Assembly (NCBI GenBank): GCA_022843805.1
Contig: JALHMY010000091.1
Span: 1-39,785 of the forward strand
Reading direction: 5' to 3'
Source: Fuerstiella sp.
Lineage (GTDB): Bacteria > Planctomycetota > Planctomycetia > Planctomycetales > Planctomycetaceae
DNA: 39,785 nucleotides
Of the stretch, positions 16,503 through 24,411 are shown piece by piece. The position numbers and the translations under genes are program-made. The notes beneath the pieces are model-generated. The model had not been told where the DNA came from and did not search any database. It saw only the letters and a program-made list of their open reading frames with translations. The number at the start of each line of letters is the position of its first letter. Position 1 is the stretch's first letter.

Positions 16503-17308
16503 TGAATCGCCGGTCTTTGCCTTGCGACGTGCCCTGCGAAAACGCGAAGCTATCCGAAAACTCGCATCCCGAATTTTTTTCAGAAGGAGGTGAACCGACA
16601 CCAGTTGAAAACCGCATAAATCCGTGAAGCCATCAGGGTTGAGATAATTTTGGGTTCGGACCGGCGGCGGAATTCTTTGTTGCCCCAAAGAGGAGTTCTA
16701 GGTGCCTGGCACCTAATCAGTGGCACCTAATCAGGAAACTTCAATGATTTCCTTGGTTTGCAGGAAAGGTGACACGACAGAGTTGGCGTCACACCGCTGC
16801 TTCAAGCGTTGAAACGAACACGCTCTGCAGCGAATCACCATTGGCATGCAACAAGGCACTTCTACCGCAGTCCGTTTCCGCTGACGCACGCAGGAAAAGG
16901 AGCGGCAATGAGGGCAGACATCGGACAGGAGGGCTCAAAAGACCGGGAAGCAATCGAGCACATGCACACCAGGGCGTGCATCCGGTCAGCTGTCGTCGAC
17001 AGATACTGTCTACGGTGGGGAGCGACTGGCGATCACCCCGGACGGATTACCCGCGTTTTTCCTGATATTCGCCGCTGACCATCGCCACGCACCTGGCTGA
17101 CGCAATAGCCCGCGAACGCTTATGCTCTGGGCAGTATTCGATGGCAACATTGGGGACGGTGCGACGCGACAGTTCCTGTCGGCAACACACTGACTTGCTC
17201 TGTGTGTGCTCAAGCATCATCGTGCGCGACAACGCTGTCACTCAGTACCGCAGTCACTGAATGGCGGTTGTCGAATGACACTTGTCAGCCCGATATTCCG
17301 AACATCGG
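16503..17308. other. Intergenic region with GGTGCC palindrome
   Basis: About 800 bases without a supported gene, downstream of the RAYT. AGGTGCCTGGCACCT (16700-16714) is a perfect palindrome, followed by a half copy (GTGGCACCTAATCAG, about 16721-16735) that repeats the preceding CACCTAATCAG. Confidence 0.55.
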
Positions 17309-18610
17309 TCAGGAGATCGACGCCTGCGCGGCTCGTCGAGACAGTCGGAGCGAGCGGAACGCAAGGACAGACGTCGAAAGTCCGGCTTCTGTGCGGAATC
17401 GTTTGCGGAAATTCCTGACGAGATCCACCCACGTCTCTGCACTGCAGCTCAGACGCTCCAGAATGGGGGCAAACTCTGCCGGAATATGGCCCACTTTGTC
17501 CTGACGAATTTGCCGACCGGTCCAGTCCAGCAACTGCAGATACTGGTCAAGACTCATCGGCAGACAGCCTTTGTTGCTGGCTCGACGCCCAGAGGGCGCT
17601 GCTCGGTCTTCGGTGAGAGTCGACGCGAGCTCCAGAGGTGCCAGCCAGCCGGATCTGACTTCCCATTCCTCGCTCGCTGTCTCAGGTACCTCAACAGTCT
17701 CAGCCAATTCAACGGTTTCCGACTGTTGTTCAACCACATCCTGTGATTCACAGCAAGACTCATTGGCTGAAGCCGATGTCGATTCTACAGCGGATTCTGA
17801 GGCAGACTCGGGGGCAGACTCGGGGGCAGACTCGGCACCGGATTCCACAGCGGAATCCATTGCCTCCTCCGTGAGCTCCATTGCCTGCAGCGTTTCGACA
17901 GGAACGGGAATCGCTGACGGGGCCGGGGCCGCGAGATTCGTCGGCCCCGAGAGATCTTTCAGTCGAACCCAGTCCAGAATCCGTTCTCTCGCGCTGGTAT
18001 ATTCGCTGGTCTCCGGAGTCAGCGCCAGACCTGCTCGAATGGGATTCAAATCCACATAGGCCATACAGGCGGCTATCGCCGTTTCATCCACAAGGGGCTT
18101 CGCTTTAAAGCGTCCCTCCCAAAAGTGGCCGGTCACTTCCTCTTCCGCATTGCTGCGGCGGGCAATGGGCTCGGACAGGCACTTCATGAACCACGACACG
18201 TTCGACAAACGCTCTCGTCGTTTTTGGAGAAGTGACACATTACCGAGAATCTTATTCAGTTCCAGATCGCTCGGTTCTTCCGGAGTACCATCTGTCTTTT
18301 TTCGCTTGGGAAACAATCGCCACCAGTGCATCGCCACATCTTCATCGGACCAGAGTTTCACCACATCCGGCCGGGTTCTGAGCACCACATGCATGTGATT
18401 GTCCATCACCGCAAAGCTGAGTACATCAATGCCGAAGATCCCTGCCAGTACTTCCATGCGATCGCGGATCCAGTCTTTGCGATAGGAGAAATCTTTTCCC
18501 GACCTGCGGTCTTTACCACACAGTCGTGTCCTGCGAACACATCGATTGCTGCAGTGAAATGCCTGAACTTCGTCCTTCGAAAAGATCTCCGACCGTTTCA
18601 CCCGTGGCAT
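17309..18610 (-). CDS. REP-associated tyrosine transposase (RAYT, Y1/IS200-like HUH family)
   Basis: A 433-residue protein starting at ATG 18610, with GGAGG 7 bases upstream. The HUH motif is NHMHVV (His72, His74); GHFWEGRFKA (161-170) and AYVDLNPIRAG (184-194, Tyr185 the likely nucleophile) are hallmarks of RAYTs, which nick and move short palindromes as single-stranded DNA. Residues 248-315 are an acidic Ser/Glu/Ala low-complexity insert (ESAPESAPESASES and similar). The C-terminal part (QYLQLLDWTGRQIRQDKVG, LERLSCSAETWVDLV) is the accessory domain typical of the large planctomycete forms. There are no IS200-type ends at the gene; instead GGTGCCTGGCACC palindromes lie on both sides (16.2-16.7 kb and 18.9-21.6 kb), the pattern of a REP/RAYT system. 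Confidence 0.88.
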   Translation of the reverse strand: MPRVKRSEIFSKDEVQAFHCSNRCVRRTRLCGKDRRSGKDFSYRKDWIRDRMEVLAGIFGIDVLSFAVMDNHMHVVLRTRPDVVKLWSDEDVAMHWWRLFPKRKKTDGTPEEPSDLELNKILGNVSLLQKRRERLSNVSWFMKCLSEPIARRSNAEEEVTGHFWEGRFKAKPLVDETAIAACMAYVDLNPIRAGLALTPETSEYTSARERILDWVRLKDLSGPTNLAAPAPSAIPVPVETLQAMELTEEAMDSAVESGAESAPESAPESASESAVESTSASANESCCESQDVVEQQSETVELAETVEVPETASEEWEVRSGWLAPLELASTLTEDRAAPSGRRASNKGCLPMSLDQYLQLLDWTGRQIRQDKVGHIPAEFAPILERLSCSAETWVDLVRNFRKRFRTEAGLSTSVLAFRSLRLSRRAAQASIS

Positions 18611-19010
18611 GACAGTGCCTCCCGGAATACGTGTTTTCAAATGTTGCTCATTCCCAGTTGTAGGCGTGAGTGTACAACCAGTGCATGAAGCTGTCAACCA
18701 CGCAAGGGTATTATTCTTAGTCACATATAAACTGCATGATCCTGCCATCGCAGGCGAACGGAAGCCGCATTTCTGGGGGGCGCCGTTTTAACGATCACCT
18801 TGTTTACTGCCTGGCACCGTGAGGCCTGACCAGGCACCCACGTAGACGAGTCTCTCCGAGACTCGCGAATCCCGGTGTCTCGGAGAGACGCTGCCACGTG
18901 TCTCTGGCCATCCGCGCATCCCAGCCGGTCCCTGGCATTATAAGGTGCATCGTTATAAGGTGCATCATCGTTATAAGGTGCATGGCACCTTGTGGCACCT
19001 TGCGGCAGAA
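18611..19010. repeat. Upstream flank of the RAYT with two palindrome families
   Basis: CGAGTCTCTCCGAGACTCG (18847-18865) and GTCTCGGAGAGAC (18877-18889) form hairpins of one family; the same element lies inverted at 22288-22308. From about 18936, TTATAAGGTGCATCG-like units are repeated three times and end in AAGGTGCATGGCACCTT, a member of the GGTGCC family. No gene is supported. Confidence 0.75.
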
Positions 19011-19362
19011 CGAAATGATTTGAATAGAAAAATGACTGGCAGGGAGGCAGTTGCAGCCGGGCGAGATCAGCATGCTTTGACAGAAAGCGTCTTTCCGTTC
19101 CGTACGGGCGACGAGCCGCACAAATGGCTATTTGGGTGCCGGGGCAGGTGTCACGTGCCAGTCGTGGTCTCTGGCTCGGTGCATGGCACCTTGCTGCACG
19201 ACGGCCTCCTTCCTTCAGAGAAATCAAATAAAACCAATAAAACCGCAGTGGTGCATCGACAATGAAATCCATGAGAAGCTGGTCATTAAACTGACTGCAT
19301 GTCGAACAGCAGAAACCATTGCTCTTTTCCGCCATCCGTTCGCCTCAATGTCATCAGTGTTC
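19011..19362. other. Intergenic region, one more GGTGCC-type half site
   Basis: No supported gene. GGTGCATGGCACCTTGCTGCA (about 19178-19198) links the GGTGCC family to the CTTGCTGCAG units further right. Confidence 0.4.
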
Positions 19363-20148
19363 TCAACTCATGATCACCTGACCACGAATAACCACCATGC
19401 CGTCGGAAAGGGCAATGGTCTGGTTGTGGAAATGCGGGAGTTCGAAGGAAATGCACTGGACCCCTTCAGCAAGTATCTTCGACAGTTGCATATTACCCGA
19501 CAAATTTCCAGAGCGACGGATGATGGTAAAAATTGCAGTCGAGGTTTCAAAATCACTTGCAAGCATCTTTCTGTCAGTGCAAAACGTCCCCTGTGTTTCG
19601 CCCATAAAGCCGCCGATCAGTTCGCCTCCGGTAGATAATTCTTGAATAACGAACTGCCGACTGTCCTGAGACTCAGTACTTGCAATCACAAGACTATAAA
19701 TGCCTTTGCCAAATACACCTCGATTACCGAGAAAAGTGAAACGCCATTTGGTTGAACCGAACTCCGGGAAATCATGGCTCAAGTCGATCAGTTTTCCTGG
19801 AGTTGTCAGTTCGGTATCCAAACGGGTAAGAGTGATCCGGTCGATGTCAAAAGTCAGTTTTTTTTTCGGATCAACAAGACCATTGAACTCCTTGTAGCAT
19901 TTGACCGCAGCCACCATCGACGCCTGAAATGTACACTCCGGATCAGTAATCGGTTTCATAGATGGAATTCGTGGCTGAACCAGGTTTAGCCCCAGCTTCA
20001 CCGCTTCGATAGCCGCACTTGGCCGACTGAATGGACGAATACTGGCTGCCTCTGAACGCAGGCAGCTGGTTAATCGGTTTCTTACGGCCGGGCTGGTGTT
20101 CAGAAAATGTTCAGATTCCAGATCTTCTTTGGTTGTCGGGTCCGTCAT
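19363..20148 (-). CDS. Hypothetical protein
   Basis: A 261-residue soluble protein (MTDPTTKEDLESEHFLNTSP...) without signal peptide or membrane helix. The N-terminal third is polar; the rest alternates short hydrophobic strands with polar loops (WRFTFLGNRGVFGKGIYSLV, GGELIGGFMGETQGTF, STAIFTIIRRSGNLSG), suggesting a beta-rich fold. No known family is recognised. The start at ATG 20148 is chosen for its natural sequence; GTG 20172 in frame adds eight residues and has GGAGA just before it. The gene stands alone in repeat-rich DNA between the RAYT and the 412-bp tandem repeat. The long open frame with balanced composition supports a real gene, but this could be a decaying insertion. Confidence 0.55.
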   Translation of the reverse strand: MTDPTTKEDLESEHFLNTSPAVRNRLTSCLRSEAASIRPFSRPSAAIEAVKLGLNLVQPRIPSMKPITDPECTFQASMVAAVKCYKEFNGLVDPKKKLTFDIDRITLTRLDTELTTPGKLIDLSHDFPEFGSTKWRFTFLGNRGVFGKGIYSLVIASTESQDSRQFVIQELSTGGELIGGFMGETQGTFCTDRKMLASDFETSTAIFTIIRRSGNLSGNMQLSKILAEGVQCISFELPHFHNQTIALSDGMVVIRGQVIMS

Positions 20149-20366
20149 GGTTTTGCCTAAAGGCGGCTGCACGCTCTCCGAAAATGTATTCGGGCAGAAC
20201 TCCGAAACCCTGACATCAACTTTCGAAAATTATGATTAGACGATCGCACCGGCATTCGGACGGCCCCGATTTCCGCCAGATACCTTTGCATTCAGTGGCA
20301 CCGGTGCAGTGCGACTGATTTGCAGGGAAAGGCGAGCCCCCTGCCTGTCGCATCAACATTCGTTTA

Positions 20367-20384
20367 TTTACTTAATTAAGTAAA
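20367..20384. repeat. Perfect 18-bp AT-rich palindrome
   Basis: TTTACTTAATTAAGTAAA is a perfect palindrome in otherwise GC-rich DNA, about 220 bases upstream of the minus-strand gene at 20148 and just before the 412-bp repeat. It could be an operator or an insertion target; no function is shown. Confidence 0.6.
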
Positions 20385-20577
20385 GACACGGCATTCCAGC
20401 AAGGTGGCAGGCACCTGCACGCAAGGAAACGCCGCAAGATCTCACGCCAAAGTGCCTGGTACCTTGCTGCAGGATTCCGCTTCAGGTGCATGGCACCTTA
20501 CTGCTTTTTGGCACCTTACTGCTTATGCAGATCTTGCTTCAGGTGCACGGCATTCTGCGATTTGGCACCCTGCGATA

Positions 20578-20740
20578 CTGGTTCAGTCGGCTCAGCAATA
20601 CTCGCGTCATACAGGTCCGCCGGAACATTTCCTCCAGCGAATCAGGCGTCGCAAAAACCACAACGTGGCCGTCGTGGCTACGGCTCGCAAGCTGGCCGTG
20701 TTTGCCTGGCGGTTACTGACGACGGATGACGGCCTCGAAG
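20578..20740 (+). pseudogene. C-terminal remnant of an IS110-family transposase (copy 1)
   Basis: The + frame encodes GPPEHFLQRIRRRKNHNVAV followed by VATARKLAVFAWRLLTTDD. This is the conserved end of IS110/IS1111-type transposases (R.RKGH.VAVVATARKLA...W.LLT). The N-terminal RuvC-like DEDD domain and the Ser-containing central part are missing, so only about 50 residues of a protein normally near 350-400 remain. Confidence 0.75.
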
Positions 20741-20989
20741 TTGCTGATTCCTCCAGGCGTCACGGTATTGACTGCTGCTTGAGCAACTCCATTGATTCCC
20801 GCGAATGGCAGCAAGGTGCCAGGAAGCTGCATGCAAGGAAACGCCACAAGATCTCACGCTAAAGTGCCTGGCACCTTGCTGCAGGATTCCGCTTCAGGTG
20901 CATGGTACCTTACTGCTTTTTGGCACCTTACTGCTTATGCAGATCTTGCTTCAGGTGCACGGCATTCTGCGATTTGGCACCCTGCGATA

Positions 20990-21152
20990 CTGGTTCAGTC
21001 GGCTCAGCAATACTCGCGTCATACAGGTCCGCCGGAACATTTCCTCCAGCGAATCAGGCGTCGCAAAAACCACAACGTGGCCGTCGTGGCTACGGCTCGC
21101 AAGCTGGCCGTGTTTGCCTGGCGGTTACTGACGACGGATGACGGCCTCGAAG
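20990..21152 (+). pseudogene. C-terminal remnant of an IS110-family transposase (copy 2)
   Basis: Same fragment as at 20578-20740, carried in the second 412-bp unit and encoding the same VAVVATARKLAVFAWRLLTT stretch. Confidence 0.75.
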
Positions 21153-21299
21153 TTGCTGATTCCTCCAGGCGTCACGGTATTGACTGCTGCTTGAGCAACT
21201 CCATTGATTCCCGCGAATGGCAGCAAGGTGCCAGGAAGCTGCATGCAAGGAAACGCCACAAGATCTCACGCTAAAGTGCCTGGCACCTTGCTGCAGGAT

Positions 21300-21610
21300 T
21301 CTAAAGTGCCTGGCACCTTGCTGCAGGATTCCGCTTCAGGTGCATGGTACCTTGCTGCAGGCTTGGTACCTTGCTGCAGGCTTGGTACCTTGCTGCAGGC
21401 TTGCACGTCAGGTGTGTGGCACCTGGCGATGTGCTACCCCTATCGTGTCGCTGGCGATCCGTTCATCCCAGCGGGTCGCTCGCGCCATTGGGCGCATGGC
21501 ACCTGGCGGCATTTTCCTGGCGGCATGGCTGTTTTGGGCGCATGGCAACTGGCGGCATGTTGGGCGCATGGCACCTGGCGGCATGGCTTGGCACCTGGCG
21601 GCATGGCTGA
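21300..21610. repeat. Degenerate tandem arrays of GGTACC/GGCACC units
   Basis: Three consecutive units of GGTACCTTGCTGCAGGCTT lie at about 21346-21403, preceded by a repeated AAAGTGCCTGGCACCTTGCT block (21268 and 21302 regions). From about 21490 to 21608, GGGCGCATGGCACCTGGCGG and shorter CACCTGGCGGCATGG units alternate. All derive from the GGTGCC palindrome family plus an attached spacer. No gene is supported. Confidence 0.85.
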
Positions 21611-21766
21611 GAATTGGTGCCGATTCGTTTGTCGAGTGCCGTCGGAGAAAAAGCGAGTTTCTCGCTGAAACATTCTGCTGTGGATTTCGCTATGAACAGG
21701 AACGATCTGTTTCATAGCTCCACGCAGTGTGGAGAATGCCACCTTTCAGAAGCCTGGAGATTCCCG

Positions 21767-22099
21767 ATGCGACCATTTGTGATCCTTTGCCTTGTGCTGC
21801 CACTGACATTCGAACTCTCGAACGCTGCGGAACCATCATCCGGGCTGAATCCGGGCAAACCACTCGCTGACCAGCGCGTGCCGAACGTCCAGCAGCCGTC
21901 TGAGTTGTCACTGTCCGCCTTTCTGGACGATCTGTTTGACTACGATGTCTATATGGCAGACCCAGCTACGGTAACTGGCTGGTACATCAAGTGGACCTAT
22001 GCGGACGGCGTTGTGGTTTATACGTCACCCAGCCAGTCCGAAACCTATACTCTGGACCTGATGGTGCGGCTGCTGCTCCGTTGCCGCTCCTTATCATAA
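21767..22099 (+). CDS. Small secreted protein, unknown function
   Basis: A 110-residue protein starting at ATG 21767 with GGAGA 7-8 bases upstream. It has a clear signal peptide (MRPFVILCLVLPLTFELSNA, cleavage probably after SNA-A) followed by a short mature part with acidic and aromatic residues (FLDDLFDYDVYMADPATVTG, WYIKWTYADGVVVYTS). No domain is recognised. The last dozen residues (RLLLRCRSLS) look out of character, and another frame stays open beyond, so the natural C-terminus may be lost by a frameshift. A GAGTCTC palindrome lies 190 bases downstream. Confidence 0.6.
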   Translation: MRPFVILCLVLPLTFELSNAAEPSSGLNPGKPLADQRVPNVQQPSELSLSAFLDDLFDYDVYMADPATVTGWYIKWTYADGVVVYTSPSQSETYTLDLMVRLLLRCRSLS

Positions 22100-22287
22100 C
22101 GTGTCAGAAAATGAACGCTGTGGTCGACGGCAATGATGAACCTGTCCGGGTGGATGGGAATCGCAGTTCGTCACTCGGAGAGTGACGGCTACTTTGCTCA
22201 CGCTGTTGTTTTTCCGATGACCAGCACAGGCTCCTTCCAGACCAGGTTCCTTTACGGGTTCGAGCAGAATCAATATCGCGTCAGATT

Positions 22288-22308
22288 GCGAGTCTCGGAG
22301 AGACTCGC
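22288..22308. repeat. GAGTCTC/GAGACTC palindrome
   Basis: The arms GCGAGTCT and AGACTCGC enclose CGGAG. With the following CTACGTG it matches, in inverted orientation, the element at about 18841-18866. Confidence 0.85.
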
Positions 22309-22362
22309 CTACGTGAAAGACGCCTCGACAGGAATCCGGAAAGTCCTGGTTGCTCAGCATGC

Positions 22363-23817
22363 TCAGCTGACGATGTCATGCAGGACGCATCCATGAACGT
22401 CGGTCAGCCGGAAATCCCGGCCTGCGTATCGGAAGGTCAGTTGTTCGTGATCAAATCCCAGCAGATGAAGCATAGTTGCATGCAGGTCATGAACACTGAC
22501 CGGGTTCTGCACTGCCCTAAAACCGATATCATCCGTGGCTCCGAAGACTGAGCCGCCCCGAATTCCTCCACCGGCCATCCACACACTGAATCCATAGTGG
22601 TTGTGATCACGACCGGACTGAGGCTTGCCATCACCACTGAGTTCGACGGTGGGAGTGCGTCCGAATTCACCGCCCCAGAGAATCAGCGTATCCTCAAACA
22701 ATCCCCGCTGTTTCAAATCTGTGATCAGTGCGGCGATGGGCTGATCAATTTCTCCGGCCAGTTTCCGGTGAGCGTCTTCAATGCCGGCATGGTTGTCCCA
22801 CGGCTGACCGGCTCCATGCCAAAGCTGAATGTATCGCACGCCGCGTTCAAGCAGCCGGCGTGCGATCAGGGTCTGGCGGCCATGAACTCCCGTGCCATAC
22901 ATTTGCTGAACATGTTCGGGTTCACGATTCAGATCGAATGCCTCCGCGGCATCATGCTGCATTCGAAAGGCCAGTTCAAAGCTCTGAATTCTCGCTTCAA
23001 GCCGAGGATCCGGACGATTTTCCCTGTGCTTTGCATTCCAGCGAGCAAGCAGAGCAAGCTGGCGCTGCTGAGCGGCCGTGGCGATCTGCGGGTGTTCGAT
23101 ATTCTCAATGAGCCGGCTGAGCTCTTTGTGCTGCGTATCAATATATGTTCCCTGAAACGCACCGGGCAAAAATCCTGACTGCCAGTTTTCCGTATCCTTG
23201 ATAGGCAGGCCCCCGGGACACATCGCCACAAAACCAGGCAGATTCTGATTGTCAGTACCAAGTCCATACAACGTCCACGCGCCGACACTCGGGCGAGGCT
23301 GTACTGAGTCGCCGCAATTCATCAGCATCAGAGATGGTTCATGATTCGGAACCTGAGCATACATCGAGCGAATCACGGCCATATCGTCGATGTGGGCAGC
23401 AGTGCGGGAAAAAAGATCACTGACTTCAATGCCCGATTCTCCATAGGGGCGGAACGTGAAGGGAGACGGAAATGCAGCCCCCGTCTTTCGTTCTGTTCGA
23501 AGCGAATCACCCAGCGGCTGACCCGCATATTTCTTAAGCAGCGGCTTATTGTCGAACGTATCAACATGCGATGGCCCGCCGTTGAGAAAGAAATGGATAA
23601 CCCGCTTTGCCCGGGCCGGAAAGTGAGGCTGTCTGGCTCGCAGAGGATCGGTCGCGGCGGTTTCAACAGCGTGCAGCAGTCGGCCATCATCCTGGAGCAC
23701 GGCCGCAAGTCCCAGACTTCCAAAACCCAGAGCCGATCGGGTCAGCAAGTCTCTGCGATTCATTCGGAAAGGCAGTCCCGTGTACGTCGAGCGAGAAAGA
23801 AACTCTTCCGGCTGCAT
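22363..23817 (-). CDS. DUF1501 family protein (Tat-type N-terminus), solitary
   Basis: A 484-residue protein of the DUF1501 family, which is sulfatase-like in fold and very abundant in planctomycetes. An N-terminal twin-arginine-like segment (MNRRDLLTRSALGFGSLGLA, from about residue 19) indicates export. Family motifs are FFLNGGPSHVDTFDNKPLLK, YGESGIEVSDLF, ERGVRYIQLWHGAGQPWDNH, WGGEFGRTP, RDHNHYGFSVWMAGGGIRGG and LHATMLHLLGFDHEQLTFRY. Biochemical function is not established. These proteins usually follow a PSCyt1/DUF1549/DUF1553 gene, as at 33050-37660, but none lies on either side here. The start is ATG 23817 with GGAAAG upstream. Confidence 0.9.
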   Translation of the reverse strand: MQPEEFLSRSTYTGLPFRMNRRDLLTRSALGFGSLGLAAVLQDDGRLLHAVETAATDPLRARQPHFPARAKRVIHFFLNGGPSHVDTFDNKPLLKKYAGQPLGDSLRTERKTGAAFPSPFTFRPYGESGIEVSDLFSRTAAHIDDMAVIRSMYAQVPNHEPSLMLMNCGDSVQPRPSVGAWTLYGLGTDNQNLPGFVAMCPGGLPIKDTENWQSGFLPGAFQGTYIDTQHKELSRLIENIEHPQIATAAQQRQLALLARWNAKHRENRPDPRLEARIQSFELAFRMQHDAAEAFDLNREPEHVQQMYGTGVHGRQTLIARRLLERGVRYIQLWHGAGQPWDNHAGIEDAHRKLAGEIDQPIAALITDLKQRGLFEDTLILWGGEFGRTPTVELSGDGKPQSGRDHNHYGFSVWMAGGGIRGGSVFGATDDIGFRAVQNPVSVHDLHATMLHLLGFDHEQLTFRYAGRDFRLTDVHGCVLHDIVS

Positions 23818-24411
23818 GGGACACGACTTTCCACGGATTTACGATACATGAGGAAAAAAAACGGTATGAAATCAGGCAGCAGCCCGGAACATCGCCAGAT
23901 TACGTTCTATGCCCCGGTATTATGCCAGAACCGGAGTCGGCCAAAAAGCGATTCCAGGCGACTCAGAATGTTTCCGCACAGAACCTGGTAAATGGTCTTC
24001 AGGTGTGCACCTCGCACAGGAACAGGTCGGATTGCCGCACACATTGTAAGGCCCATACCGCACACTTGCACAGAAAATGCCATTATTGCCTGCCGACAGG
24101 AAGTAAACCAGGACCAACGCTGATCGAACGACGGGCTTTCACAATTCAGGCGTTTGTATCAGGCTGTCGCGACATGATCGTGCTCAACCCTCCGCAGAGT
24201 TCCTGAATCACCATCGTTTAATTCTTTGAGTGGCATTGGGATTGCGAAAGAGGAACGGTCCTGTTGCACGACTCACTGTTCGGATTGAGTAGAGTAATGC
24301 GTGAGGCAACGGAAAACTTGATCATCGAAGTGCCGGGCGGGCATTTTTCTCTGAATCTATGGAATATGGCTCTGGACAACTTGTCCCCGACAATAAATGA
24401 ACAGGTGAAAC
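23818..24411. other. Intergenic region between divergent genes
   Basis: About 590 bases without a supported gene; it should hold the promoters of the DUF1501 gene and of the glucosidase operon. No clear signal was recognised. Confidence 0.4.

Larger units (their letters stand above)
20399..21299 (+). repeat. 412-bp tandem repeat (two copies plus a partial third)
   Basis: Units start at 20399, 20811 and 21223 with an exact period of 412; copies one and two are almost identical, and the third stops after about 77 bases. Each unit starts with GCAAGGTG(G/C)CAGG, contains several GGTGCC/GGTACC half-palindromes with CTTGCTGCAGG, and carries an IS110 C-terminal fragment. The near identity points to a recent duplication, although an assembly effect must be excluded. 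Confidence 0.92.

Noticed and set aside
20404..21274. Two 150-residue proteins from the tandem repeat
   Set aside because: The frames run through palindromic repeats; only the IS110 C-terminal part resembles protein.
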